A DNA stretch of 64,000 nt from Yponomeuta sedellus (lineage: Eukaryota > Arthropoda > Insecta > Lepidoptera > Yponomeutidae). The notes under the pieces were generated by a model, which saw only the letters and a program-made list of their open reading frames with translations, searched no databases and had not been told where the DNA came from. Made by a program: the position numbers and the translations under genes. Shown piece by piece: positions 1 through 9,700 of the stretch. The stretch is from positions 21,516,811-21,580,810 of the forward strand of contig OW203727.1 of NCBI GenBank assembly GCA_934045075.1, in the 5' to 3' direction. Positions within the stretch are counted from its first letter, which is position 1, and every line of letters begins with the position of its first letter.

Positions 1-39
1 CGGCTGATTATGACGATTTACTCATTTTGAAAGTGCCTA

Positions 40-186
40 TAACATAACATGTCATGTCATGTAGATGATGACATAACATTGCTTCTGGCCCTAAATATCT
101 AAGACGTGGGTTTCTTTTGTCCCTAGCCGGGGTTTGAACCCGGGACCTCTCGCATGGTAGGCAGATGCGCTACAGCTGCTCTACAA
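40..186 (-). mobile_element. SINE family B copy (tRNA-headed), antisense
   Basis: On the minus strand this reads as a tRNA-like head with a B box (GGTTCAAACCC), followed by a body that contains a segment ending in 'ccagaagcaatgt' and a (TA)CATGT-rich tail. The same head and body recur at 13890-14057, 44515-44713, 52571-52790 and 56426-56640. The A-box part at 165-186 is damaged, so this copy is probably inactive. Confidence 0.75.
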
Positions 187-1467
187 TTAAATATTCTTTA
201 AATATTTTAGGCGTTTTACTTTTGCTATTATTAATATTAATTTTGAATCTGGTGAAGCAAAACAGCTTGGCCCTTGCCTACCCCTCCGAGTTACAAGTAT
301 GAATTTATGTAATATAAATGTGGTAGAATGAGCGAACCGGAGACTAAAAGAGAGATCGGACTTATCTATAGCCTAAGTACTTCTGCAGGTTTTTTTCCAG
401 TGGCTGACGTGACTGGCGAGCTGCCAGGGACGGGATTCGATTCTCCGTCGAAGCCGCCATTGTTAAAGTGCGCTGTCCCCGTTATTTCTACTTTGTCCGA
501 CATTTGAGCATTTTTGGTGAAAACTGTTTTGCAAAATGTGCTGCGAAAAGTGGTTTGGTACGTTATACTAGGCCGAAGATAAACACCTGTTCGTGAGAAA
601 AGCTGCATGTTGGTGTATGGAAATGGTATCCCTTAGCGTCAAATATCTACCTAATATGACGCTCGATTTAGTTTTATATAAGTCAGAGCAGCAACCCTAA
701 CTTTCTAAAGTTTTTGGGCACAAAACAATGAATTTGGGGACAATAAATAAATTAAAGTAGTACCTTCACAAAAATAGTGCAACGAATATATCTTAACGGA
801 GTTATTAATTAGTTGAATCAATTACAGGATGCAAGTTTCCCACAAATTAATTACATGGAGTAATTTGACCGCCAAATAGATTTTGATACAAAGCAGAATA
901 TAATTAATACAAAGATAAATAGAAATGAAACGGTTTAGATATAGAGGTAATATTGTAATCAACAAAACTAAACGTGGGCTAGCATAAGTAACAGATGCTT
1001 TTATACGTTGGTGGTTAAAATAGAATACAAAAATAAATGGACCTAATACGATTATGATATAGAGATAAACAAAATTAAACTGAGATAATTACTTATTAGT
1101 GGGCTGGCTTAAGTATCTGATGCTTTTATACGATAGTCTGACGATGACCAATCAAACACTCATATTTACCATAAATGTACTCATTTTAATAAAATCACTC
1201 TTTTTTTTAATTTTCGAGCGAGACTGCATGCCCTATGTGAAAACAGCCTTGTTAGATTGCTAATGCACGAAGAACAGGATGTTAGTCACTGTGTAAAAAT
1301 AGTCTAAGCATTTCAGTTAAAGGAAATAAAAACAAAGTAGCTAAATATTGACTCGAATTCTGGGTTCAAGTCTCGTTTAGCCAATATATATTATATTAAT
1401 GTTAGACAAGTAAAACAACTATTTTTGCGTTGAAGAAAATAAATAAGTACTTACATTTCTTAAGAAA
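187..1467. other. AT-rich non-coding stretch with family C fragment
   Basis: Positions 245-320 match, in decayed form, the family C repeat seen at 44390-44515, 56690-56790 and 63500-63600 (segment around 'tctgcctacc'). The rest is AT-rich. Two diverged copies of a motif (GATGCTTTTATACG) lie at about 990 and 1118, suggesting an old local duplication. Open frames here, such as 366-608 minus, show no domain. Confidence 0.4.
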
Positions 1468-1545
1468 AACCTATTTAGAGGCTAAAAATTCCACCCATGC
1501 CGGGACTAGAACCCGCGACCTCTGGCTAACCGTGCCAGTACTTAC
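1468..1545 (-). repeat. Family A tRNA-like repeat fragment
   Basis: Antisense fragment of the family A unit: the conserved flank (CTATTTAGAGGCTAAAAATT) followed by the 3' half of the tRNA-like core. It breaks off after GTGCCAG and continues into AT-rich sequence. Confidence 0.75.
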
Positions 1546-1729
1546 ATTATAAGTATTCACACTATAAATACTTACATTATGAAGTATATGTAAAATAATT
1601 TATAGAAACCTTAAAATATAAAAGCGCAACGCCAACAAAATGCACTGCAATTTGACGAAATATGTCAAAATAAAACAAAAAATCTAGAGCTTTGTTTATT
1701 GCTATTAATAAAAAAATCATCTCAACTCC

Positions 1730-2010
1730 ACAGGTACCTATCAGCGCTCCGAGTACGTCATCTAGCCGAGACTTCGGAATGCGACTCGGCCTGCGCGCAC
1801 GTCCATTTCTGTGCGATCACTCGCGCCGACTACCACGACTTCCGCGCATGCGTGAGGAACCCCGCGTCTGCGCTCGCGAGCCGCGCGCCTGATCAGTATT
1901 CGGCGGCCATTTTGCTTTACGCCATCTTGTTTTTGCTTTTATCGCGATATTCAGTTTGAATTCGCATTATATGTTCGAACGGTCTGTTTTGAGGATTATT
2001 ATTGAAGATT
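1730..2010. promoter_or_regulatory. CpG-rich island with PHO/YY1-like motifs, possible promoter
   Basis: A sharp GC- and CpG-rich block (about 1740-1900) stands out from AT-rich surroundings. It is followed by two GCCAT(T/C)TTG motifs at 1906-1914 and 1921-1929, the core recognised by the PHO/YY1 family, and by an initiator-like TCAGTT at 1951-1956. The arrangement resembles an insect TATA-less promoter or first exon firing rightward. No coding exon or convincing splice donor follows nearby. It could instead be a piece of LTR or LINE 5' UTR. Confidence 0.3.
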
Positions 2011-2945
2011 GTTTGCTATCTTAGCCGTAACTTGGAGTAAAATCAGATATTTTTCAACGTGTATTTCTAATGTTTTATTGGCATCATAATTATGATTTAT
2101 TAATCCATGTGTAGATCATACGAAAAATTAAACTTTGTTTAAATTTGTGATGTTGCATGTCAGACTAAGACGTTAAAATTTATTTCGATCTTAACAGATC
2201 GATATAATCTTAGCTTAACAATGATAACAATTATGTAATCAAAACGTCAATATTTTGGTTGCTTTTCGGATTCTTGTAAATAAACCAGTTGTCACCTAGA
2301 TTGTGTTGTGTCAATCATAGCTACTATTCTAAGAATTATTTTTATTAGTCTACTTATCATGCTAAATGCTGAAAGTGAATAAGTTAATCTGTACCACCCG
2401 GTTAAAAAGGGATATGTTAGGTTAAACCCAAACTAATGTAAATAGTCTCGCGATAACTGTTTAAAACAAAAATTCCTAAAATACTGTCTGATTTAGGATG
2501 ACTTGCACTTACGGCACTTATTAGCCAGATTATTTAGCTAGATTTTATTTGAGAAATCTTGATTAATGAGAAATGGTGCAAGTCAGCCTTATCTTTTGTA
2601 GCTCCTAAATTGTCTGTGATTAATACGTAAAGAATATAATTGTTTTACGCTTTTGTGTGCATGGTTAAAAATAGCAACAAAGATCCATGTTTGTAAATAG
2701 GTTGTAATAATCAAATTAAACCCTAATTCATAAACCCATCAGAGGAATACGACTTATTTGTACACTTCTTTGATAAAATCAAATCCACCAAAACAGACAT
2801 TGTTGCGGTAATGTTGATAAACTGAGCCCAAAGTTTCCTTTACTAAAAACTTATCTGACAGCAACTTACCTAAAACCTTGGCAAGTCAATTTACTTCAAA
2901 GAAAATTAGTTATTTCCATATAATTAAGAAAATTGAATTAATGTT
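2011..2945. other. AT-rich intergenic sequence
   Basis: No open frame with a recognisable domain, no repeat shared with the rest of the window, and no structured element was seen here. Confidence 0.5.
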
Positions 2946-2949
2946 CATA

Positions 2950-3150
2950 ATTAGGTTGAGACCTGAGTGTCAGAGGTGTTTAAATACCTCAGCGCTTGAA
3001 AGCCTATACTCTTTCTCTCTCTCTGAGAAGGCCTGCCCCCCGCAGTGGGACGTATTTGAAATGAACCCTTTGTATGTCCCCCTGCTTCGGCACGGGTCTC
3101 CTCCTGCAACACAGAAAAGTTACCCCTTCCTCCACCACTAAATTAGACCT
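2950..3150 (+). repeat. SINE-core (family F) 3' part joined to family D fragment
   Basis: 2950-3060 carries the family F signature (a segment starting CTGAGTGTC, then a TACCTCAGCGCTTGAAA-type segment, then GAGAAGGCCTG and GCAGTGGGACGT). 3061-3150 is a decayed antisense end of family D (CCCTTTGTATGTCCCC, then CACGGGTCTCCTCCTGCA). The two fragments appear fused by nested insertion. Confidence 0.55.
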
Positions 3151-3600
3151 TTTGAACTTTTGAATCTATAAGTTTTACAGTAAAGAAGGATGAAAAAAAC
3201 AAATATGAACATTTCAATGTGCAAATTTCCTAAGCGTTTTTTACGTTTCATGCTTTCTAAGCATGCTTTACATAGAGATAGAATGGAACAGAGACGCTCA
3301 AAGCGGATACCTGAAAGGGAGAGATAGCAAATAATTGGGTTTCCCACAGTGGGCACGCATAGTAACAACGCTTCTGAGAGGGCTCTCTGAGGGAATACCT
3401 GTGCCTTTTATTTATTTGTATGGTAATCTCAAAAAACTTCACTCGTTTATACCTGAATACGATCTTGGGGCATCTGGTCTTTCCACTTCTATCCAAAGCA
3501 TGCTTAAAAAGCATAAAAATAAAGCAAGGCCTCAGTCATGTACTGCCGGATTAGTCTTTGGTTTACGACAAAGGCCACAATAATAATATTGGCCTTTTTG
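3151..3600. other. AT-rich sequence with decayed family F piece
   Basis: About 3295-3395 contains a decayed family F piece (GTGGGCACGC, GAGAGGGCTCTCTGAG). The overlapping open frames on both strands (3138-3583) have no domain and are judged spurious. Confidence 0.35.
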
Positions 3601-3607
3601 CATCTAC

Positions 3608-3985
3608 TTAATGAGATGATTTATACAGCGCCCAGTGGTATCCTCACCCACACCAGATGGGTGAAGGGACCACTCCGGCGCTGCAGTGCCTGGGACATGG
3701 TTTTATAGATGGTGTAGGTTTGCCCAGCACCTATACCACCCTGACAGCTTAGTCGGTCTAGCCCACAGGAAAGACTAGTCAATACGTGCGGAGCCAACCA
3801 AGCCGCGGGTTTCCTCATGATGTTTTCCTTCACCGTAAGCGTGTGGTATTGCGACTAAAAATTCGCAAATGTACGTAACTTTGAAATTAAACAAAGTCAT
3901 TGTTACATGCCCGCACTCGGGATCGAACCTGGGGCTCTCGCTTGCCAGTCTATGGTTCTACCCACTGAGCTACCACCGCTTGGTT
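3608..3985 (-). mobile_element. SINE family K, full-length antisense copy
   Basis: Read on the minus strand it begins with a tRNA-like head (A-box-like TAGCTCAGTGGG, B box GGTTCGATCCC) at about 3905-3982, continues through a central core shared with family F SINEs (GTGAAGGAAAACATCATGAGG region), and ends in a tail whose last bases are CGCTGTATAAATCATCTCAT. A plus-strand copy lies at 41327-41712. The site matching the provirus target in the interrupted copy is at about 3664-3678. Confidence 0.75.
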
Positions 3986-4784
3986 TAGGACAAAGGCCAT
4001 AGCAACATAATAATTATGTGAAATAAAAGAAATTAAATCCTTTTTTATTATTGCAATAATCATTGTTCATACGTATTTCAACTAGAATGTATAGAAGTCT
4101 CTATGAATAAGCAAATCAAAATGTTGTCTGCCGATTTTGATTGTGATACAATACATTAACAACTAATACTGTAAATATCTGATGACTGAGCGACCAGTAT
4201 AAAGTGAATAAAGTGAATTTTGATGATTTCATAACGGCTATTATTTTTTAACCTCCTAAGTCCTGGAGGTAACAGTTACTTCAAGTCTTCTAAAACTACT
4301 GTAGAGTTGTTGTTGCAGGTCGAATGAAAGGGATGTTGATGTAGTATATACAGATGCGTATTTTATTTAAACCTAACTCTAACGTATTAACAATATTTAC
4401 AAGAATGTGTAAATAATAAAGGAAAATAATAAAGATTTTAAAACGGCAGATTCGTTGCGAGCGTTTGACTGGAGTGTTATTACCATAGCAACGGCCCGCT
4501 TGGCCGTCTTGAAGCTGTGGCGTAGATAATCTGCCTATGATGCCGCCACACTACGTAGATTTTGAAGAAAGTTTTCTTCTTGTCTAAAAAATGACGAGGA
4601 AAATATTGGACCTGGAACAGTAAGTTTTCCGGACTTCCTTCTTAATCATTGGGTATGAATTAAAAAAATTATCGTGATCGTGATATCCTTTTTCTAGGAC
4701 GCCAGGGCTTAGGAGGCTATCACACAATTAGTTGAAGATCAAAAACGCCTACAGGAGAGACTTCCAAATACAAACTGTGGCCTA
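3986..4784. other. AT-rich intergenic sequence
   Basis: No recognisable gene or shared repeat. A somewhat GC-richer segment at 4450-4560 (GCAACGGCCCGCTTGGCCG) may be a remnant of another element, but nothing in the window pairs with it. Confidence 0.4.
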
Positions 4785-4868
4785 CGTCATGAGATGATTT
4801 ATACAGCGTTGCGCCAGTCAGTTACGGCGTCCAGTCAGTGGAACCTTCATACTATGGCTCAAGGGAAC
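4785..4868 (-). mobile_element. SINE family K, 3' tail left of provirus
   Basis: The stretch ATGAGATGATTTATACAGCG and what follows align with 3608-3670 of the intact antisense copy. The alignment runs up to ...AAGG and resumes after the provirus at 13198, so this is the left half of a SINE split by the insertion. It carries a ~25-base insertion relative to the other copy. Confidence 0.7.
4865..4868. repeat. Target-site duplication GAAC (left)
   Basis: GAAC immediately precedes the 5' LTR, and the same four bases follow the 3' LTR at 13198-13201. Four-base duplications are usual for Ty3/gypsy integrases. The related SINE copies have GACC here, consistent with one ancestral copy. Confidence 0.85.
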
Positions 4869-4966
4869 TGTTACAACCCCTATTCACACGGTGATAGTGC
4901 TGGGTAAAGCTACAACAGTCAGCATGTGAACGTCTTCCAATTTCATGAACCGTGGGACCGATGGTC

Positions 4967-5010
4967 CACGTGTATGACGTCAATGTGAGCGCTGCCCAGT
5001 ACTTTCAGTC
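4967..5010 (+). promoter_or_regulatory. LTR core promoter: E-box, CRE palindrome, initiator
   Basis: CACGTG (4967-4972) abuts the 8-bp palindrome TGACGTCA (4975-4982). An arthropod-type initiator TCAGTC follows at 5005-5010, 25-32 bases downstream of the CRE. No TATA box lies at -30, so a TATA-less initiator promoter is inferred. bHLH and CREB/ATF factor binding is inferred from motif identity only. Confidence 0.5.
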
Positions 5011-5081
5011 GGTTGCTGATCAGACCGGTTTTGCTAGTCCCAGAGGACGCATCGCGCGCGTATTGTATCTCTATTATTTCC

Positions 5082-5087
5082 AATAAA
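5082..5087 (+). terminator. LTR polyadenylation signal AATAAA
   Basis: Consensus AATAAA in the R/U5 part of the LTR. The functional copy for genomic RNA is its counterpart in the 3' LTR at 13133-13138. Confidence 0.7.
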
Positions 5088-5147
5088 TATTTACGTGTAT
5101 TAAAAATTTGTTTTTTAAAAACTAACTCTCGAACCCACTCGTAATAG

Positions 5148-5165
5148 TGGTGTCAGAAGTGGGAT
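5148..5165 (+). promoter_or_regulatory. Primer binding site (tRNA-Leu type)
   Basis: TGGTGTCAGAAGTGGGAT begins one base after the 5' LTR. It is complementary to a tRNA 3' end that finishes ...CCCACTTCTGACA plus CCA, which fits insect tRNA-Leu as I remember it. The assignment of the isoacceptor is from memory and could be settled by comparison with the host tRNA set. Confidence 0.8.
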
Positions 5166-5739
5166 CCTGGCAAATTACCGTATCTGTAAGCCCAGGATCT
5201 CAGAATCGCGTCAAAAACTGCAAAACAGTGTGTGTGTGAAAACCAGTGCGTGCCGAAAAACCTGTGTCTCCGGGGTGAACTCTGTACTAATTCCCACCTC
5301 GTCAAACTCTTCGCTGAATCTGCTATTCCTAAATCACTGTATCTTCTACATCATCATCCACCGAGGCCACTAAGAGCTCGGTTGGTCGTCTACGTGTACA
5401 CCGAGTCCTACATCTGCTTGCGCCAACAAGAGCGCCAGCAACTACAAGTGCCACCGCGTCTTCAGGGTCACCATCAGTTTGACCCCTCGCCGTCGTCTCC
5501 AATCTACGTGCCGTCATCTCCAACCTACCTGCCGCCATCTCTGGTCCATCTGCTGCCATTCCAGTTCGCCTGTCTTCAAGCAACCCGCTGTGCCGTATCA
5601 GCCGGCTTCTCCGCGTCGTGTTTGGAGCATGCTGATGAAGATAAGTGTCGTGGTCGCGGTCTTGTGAGTAAAACATTCTATTCACTTAGGTACTTGTTTT
5701 AAAAGGTGATAGGTTAGAGACGCATACTCTTATTTCATA
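5166..5739 (+). other. Provirus leader (5' untranslated) region
   Basis: About 570 nt between the primer site and gag. It is CT-rich with repeated CCATCTGC/CCGTCATCTCC-like segments around 5490-5560. It probably holds packaging signals, but none can be identified by sight. A long frame at 5232-5702 has no domain. The short env exon 1 and splice donor lie near its 3' end. Confidence 0.6.
5629..5663 (+). CDS. env: env exon 1: start codon and signal-peptide core
   Basis: ATG codons at 5629 and 5635 open a short frame that is Lys-then-hydrophobic (Val-rich), the shape of a signal peptide, and would otherwise stop at 5665-5667. The frame runs into a strong 5' splice site (CTT|GTGAGT, cut 5663/5664) with two bases of a codon left over. 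The acceptor at 10916/10917 supplies exactly the third base in the env frame. Thus 11 codons plus 2 nt here give env its missing start codon and secretion signal. Gypsy-type errantiviruses are known to express env from a spliced RNA; the specific junction here is inferred from sequence. Confidence 0.72.
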
Positions 5740-6672
5740 ATGACGGCTGGCACTTCCGAAACGAAAGGCTTGTTACTATCAGAGCCATATCCGATTCAAG
5801 TACTATGCAATTTCATTAGTCCTTATAAAGGAGAAAGAGATACCCTGACCGCTTTCCTGACAAATTGCCAAAATGCATTAGACCTAGCGTCGGCTAGTCA
5901 GAAAGAGCTTTTACTTAAATTTATAATTGCAAAGCTCGAAGGTAAAGCTCAAACTGCTTGCGCAAATAAGGTATTTGACAAGTTCGAGGACTTGAAGGCC
6001 TTTTTGAAACAAAACTTCGGAGAAATTAAGCACTATAACCATCTGCTCCTCGACCTCCAGAGCTGTAAACAGCAGTTAAATGAATCAGTAGCTCAGTTTG
6101 CTTTGCGGATTGAAACATGCCTCACGGCCTTGCAGTCCGAAATTCACAACTCTGATGGTCTCAAAAAAGAGCTAGCGGGTCGCATCGCTATGACCGAGGA
6201 CCTCGCTTTATTTACGTTTACACTTGGGTTAAATCCCCGTCTCAGCACTATAGTGCGCTGCCGTGAGCCCCGAAATCTTAACGCAGCGATTAACGTCGCC
6301 CTCCAGGAAGAGAAAATCCAAAATCTTTACCAAACAACAGCAAAGCCCAAGGTCACTTGCAAAATTTGCAATAAACACGGACACACAGAGTCCGACTGTT
6401 TCCATAAAAAGAAGCCTGCATCGTCATCTGCTAATTCTTACTCACATTCACACTCATCTTTTCAAGGTCCAAAGATAAATAACATCCCGACATGCTCGTA
6501 TTGCAAAAACAAAGGTCATGTTATCTCAGAGTGTCGTAAACGACAATATAATAATAGCAACAAGAATAAACACTTTGAGCAAAGCAAGCATGTCGAAGAA
6601 ACTGCTGACGAATGTGAAGAGCAACTTTGCGAAGATTGCCTCCCACATGTGTCAAACGAATCTTTAAACTAA
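5740..6672 (+). CDS. gag: Gag polyprotein with two zinc knuckles
   Basis: 310 codons from the ATG at 5740 to TAA at 6670-6672. Residues ~20-190 are a helical capsid-like region of the Ty3/gypsy Gag type (FISPYKGERDTLTAFL near the start; LEGKAQTAC; FEDLKAFLKQNFGE). Two CCHC knuckles follow: residues 207-220 (CKICNKHGHTESDC) and 252-265 (CSYCKNKGHVISEC), separated by a Ser/His-rich spacer, then an acidic, Cys-containing tail. It should form the capsid and bind genomic RNA. The stop codon is part of the -1 frameshift site, so most ribosomes make Gag and a minority Gag-Pol. Canonical Drosophila errantivirus Gags, as I know them, lack clear CCHC knuckles, so this is a distinguishing trait. Start chosen as the first ATG with the full capsid region; the donor for env splicing is 76 nt upstream. 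Confidence 0.93.
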   Translation: MTAGTSETKGLLLSEPYPIQVLCNFISPYKGERDTLTAFLTNCQNALDLASASQKELLLKFIIAKLEGKAQTACANKVFDKFEDLKAFLKQNFGEIKHYNHLLLDLQSCKQQLNESVAQFALRIETCLTALQSEIHNSDGLKKELAGRIAMTEDLALFTFTLGLNPRLSTIVRCREPRNLNAAINVALQEEKIQNLYQTTAKPKVTCKICNKHGHTESDCFHKKKPASSSANSYSHSHSSFQGPKINNIPTCSYCKNKGHVISECRKRQYNNSNKNKHFEQSKHVEETADECEEQLCEDCLPHVSNESLN

Positions 6673-6724
6673 ATTGTCAGGTGCCGAATTCGTGTCGTCG
6701 GCAACCTGAAGTTTCAGGCACGAA
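6663..6724 (+). promoter_or_regulatory. -1 ribosomal frameshift signal with H-type pseudoknot
   Basis: In the gag frame the heptamer T TTA AAC occupies 6663-6669 and is followed directly by the TAA stop. After a 7-nt spacer, stem 1 pairs 6677-6687 with 6698-6709 (11 pairs, one bulged A at 6703). Loop bases 6689-6694 (TTCGTG) pair perfectly with 6719-6724 (CACGAA), extendable by 6695-6696 with 6717-6718. Slippage moves ribosomes into the pol frame, whose first new codon is 6669-6671. Every component matches the established architecture of -1 signals. Confidence 0.9.
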
Positions 6725-9700
6725 GCTCCGGCCCAATGCTAAATCATCACTGAATCCTAAACCGGGCTGTAGCTTTGATCCTTCTATATCTTTACCAAGT
6801 CGTGAGGCGGAACATCAATCCATTTCTATATCTGCCAAATCCTCTCTGAATCTTAAAAACGTGGATTGTAATTCCGACCTTTACAAGAAAAGTTCTAAAT
6901 CTAAACCAGAGGCACTACTAGAGTTTTCCAAATCCTCCTCTGACTCAAGTAACCTCTTGGAAAATACTAAATCATTACTAAATCCTAAAGCTGAAGGTCA
7001 GCCTGAATTTTCTATGTCCTTTTCTGATTCAAGCTGCCTTCCTAAAACCACTCTGAATCAAGGCCAAAACGAGCCAAATTACCAATCCGAAATATTCGAC
7101 GAAATTCTCATAAAATTCAATGATAATTCGGACTCTAAAGTCTATGACGTCACATCCTCTAAAAGTCCGAAGCTTCCTTTCATCGAAGTCAAGTCCTCCC
7201 ACACGGACAAGCCAATTCGTCTCTTAGTTGACACCGGAAGTTCAATTTGCCTTATAAAAAAATCGTCTCTCTCAGAACTTCCGGCATTAGAAAATGACAT
7301 TATAAAATTCAAAGGCATTAACGACGTGGGCTCTCACTCTGAAACAATTGGAAAATTCTCACTCTCATTAATCCTAAATGAAAAATTAAAGTTTCCGTAC
7401 TATTTTCACGTCGTTGACAACGTCAACCTTGACTATGACGGTATACTGGGAAACAATTTTCTGAACGCGTATAGAGCGTCTATCAAATATACCGACTCAC
7501 TCCTCGTCATGTTGGACGACCCTTCCCAGTGTTTTCAGCTTAAATCGCGTCTGCCTACATACGTCATCCCTCCTCGGAGCGAGATGTTTATCGAATGTCA
7601 CGTCACCAACCCAGAAGTCGAAGAAGGGTTAATTCTTCAAAACACCCTAAATCAATACCCCAACGTGTATTTTTCAAAGTGCCTCGTTCGTGTTCAACCT
7701 AATCAAAAGGTCACTGTATCTGTGTTAAACACATCTCATAAAAACGTCAAGCTAGATAACGTCCAATTCAAATTAGAACCCGTTTCCTATATCTTAGAAA
7801 GTGACGTCACCGACTCCGCTCAAAGCGATAACGAAGTCTCCTATTTCACTACCAGTAGTTCAAATCGCAACGCTCGGGTGCAAAATGCATTAAGGTGCGA
7901 GCACATGAATCACGAAGAAGAAGTGATGTTACGTGACTTGTGCACCGAGTTCAATGACATCTTCCATCTCGACGGAGATCTCTTAACTACTACAAAAACC
8001 ATTCAACATAAAATTCAGACGACCTCGCAAAATCCAATTCACGCAAAAACATACCGTTTCCCCGAATTCCACAAGAATGAGGTCGCGAAACAAGTTAAAT
8101 CTATGCTAGATCAAGACATTATTCGTCCTTCGATGTCTCCATGGTCAGCCCCTATATGGGTCGTGCCCAAAAAAGAGGATGCATCAGGTAAAAAAAAATG
8201 GCGTATAGTCGTTGACTATAGGAAGCTTAACGAAATTACTGTAGGTGACGCCTACCCCATCCCGAATATTACTGATATCCTTGACCAGCTAGGTCACAGT
8301 AAATATTTCACGACTCTTGACCTTGCGTCGTCCTTCCATCAAATCGAAATGTCAAAAGATGATGCTCCTAAAACAGCCTTCAGTGTGCCTGGTACCTTAG
8401 CCGGCCACTACGAGTTCACTAGGATGCCTTTCGGGTTGCGAAATGCTCCGTCCACATTTCAACGACTTATGAATGTCGTACTTACTGGCTTACAGGGTGT
8501 TCATTGCTTTACATACATGGATGACGTAGTCATTTTCGGCCACAATTTAAAAGATCATATCCACCGACTACGCCTTGTATTCTCAAAGTTACGCGAGCAC
8601 AATCTTAAACTCCAACCTGATAAGAGCGAATTCCTCCGTAAGGAAGTCCAGTACTTAGGACATATTATCTCCGAGCACGGGGTGAAACCGGACCCCAAAA
8701 AGGTTAAATGCGTCACTGATTTTCCAGTTCCTAAATCTCCAAAAGAAATTAAGTCCTTTCTGGGCCTTGTGGGCTACTATCGTCGCTTCATAGACCATTT
8801 TTCTCATATTACCAAGCCTCTCACGAGCCTTTTAAAAAAGGACGCTATATTCCTATGGTCGTCAGCGCAGCAAGCAGCCTTCGATACTCTAAAAGAGAAA
8901 ATCACAACTGCGCCTATCCTGCAATATCCTAATTTTACTAAGCCCTTTATTCTGACAACTGATGCATCCAATTTCGCTGTATCTGCCATCTTATCTCAAG
9001 GTGAAGTCGGAAAAGACTTGCCAATCGCTTATGCCTCAAGAACGCTGAATAAAGCTGAGGGTAATTACTCTGTAACCGAAAAAGAATTCCTCGCCGTCGT
9101 ATTCGGTACTAAGGTTTTTAGACCCTATCTTTTCGGTTACCATTTCAAAATCATTACGGACCACAAACCACTATTGTGGATCCTTACGGGCAGTGGCACC
9201 GACCACAGCTCCAAACTCGTACGTTGGCGACTCAAACTCGCCGATTTCGACTATACTCCCGAATATAAAAAAGGTCGCATGAACTGCAATGCTGACGCAC
9301 TATCGCGGATCCCAGTCATGCCCGTTGACCTCTCTCCAAGCCCTAGCGCTGTTGAAACGTATGAGCGGTACCTACAAACAAGCCGCCAACCCTCTGTATC
9401 ATATGACACAGTCATACAAGAGCATAATGACTCATTGCTAAAGACAAAATGTAAATTAGTTGTTTACCCCACTGCGATTGATTTAGATCCGTCAATCCCA
9501 TACTGTTCAGACATAATAGAAGTGTCAAACAGTGATCCTGACATTCGCTGTATCGAACGCGAGCTACTAAGTAGCTTCACGACATCTAATGCAAACCACA
9601 TGTATACACATCTATTTCTACGCGTTCACCATTACGACGAGTATAGCTACAAGGATATTTTTGATGTCCTTCGTAACTATAGAGATATGATCATCGTATG

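Larger units (their letters stand above)
4869..5146 (+). repeat. 5' LTR
   Basis: 278 bp, starts TGTTAC and ends GTAATA (near-inverted hexamers). It has an E-box CACGTG at 4967-4972, a perfect CRE/ATF palindrome TGACGTCA at 4975-4982, an initiator-like TTCAGTC with A at 5007 as likely transcription start, and AATAAA at 5082-5087. By these marks U3 is about 4869-5006 and R starts near 5007, with cleavage expected 10-30 bases after AATAAA. Confidence 0.95.

Noticed and set aside
1692..1959. Two overlapping plus frames in the CpG island
   Set aside because: Short, Arg/Pro-rich from CpG content, first begins with a non-ATG codon, no domain.
5232..5702. 156-codon frame (and antisense 5329-5685) in the provirus leader
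   Set aside because: No domain; composition follows CT-rich leader repeats; both strands open equally.
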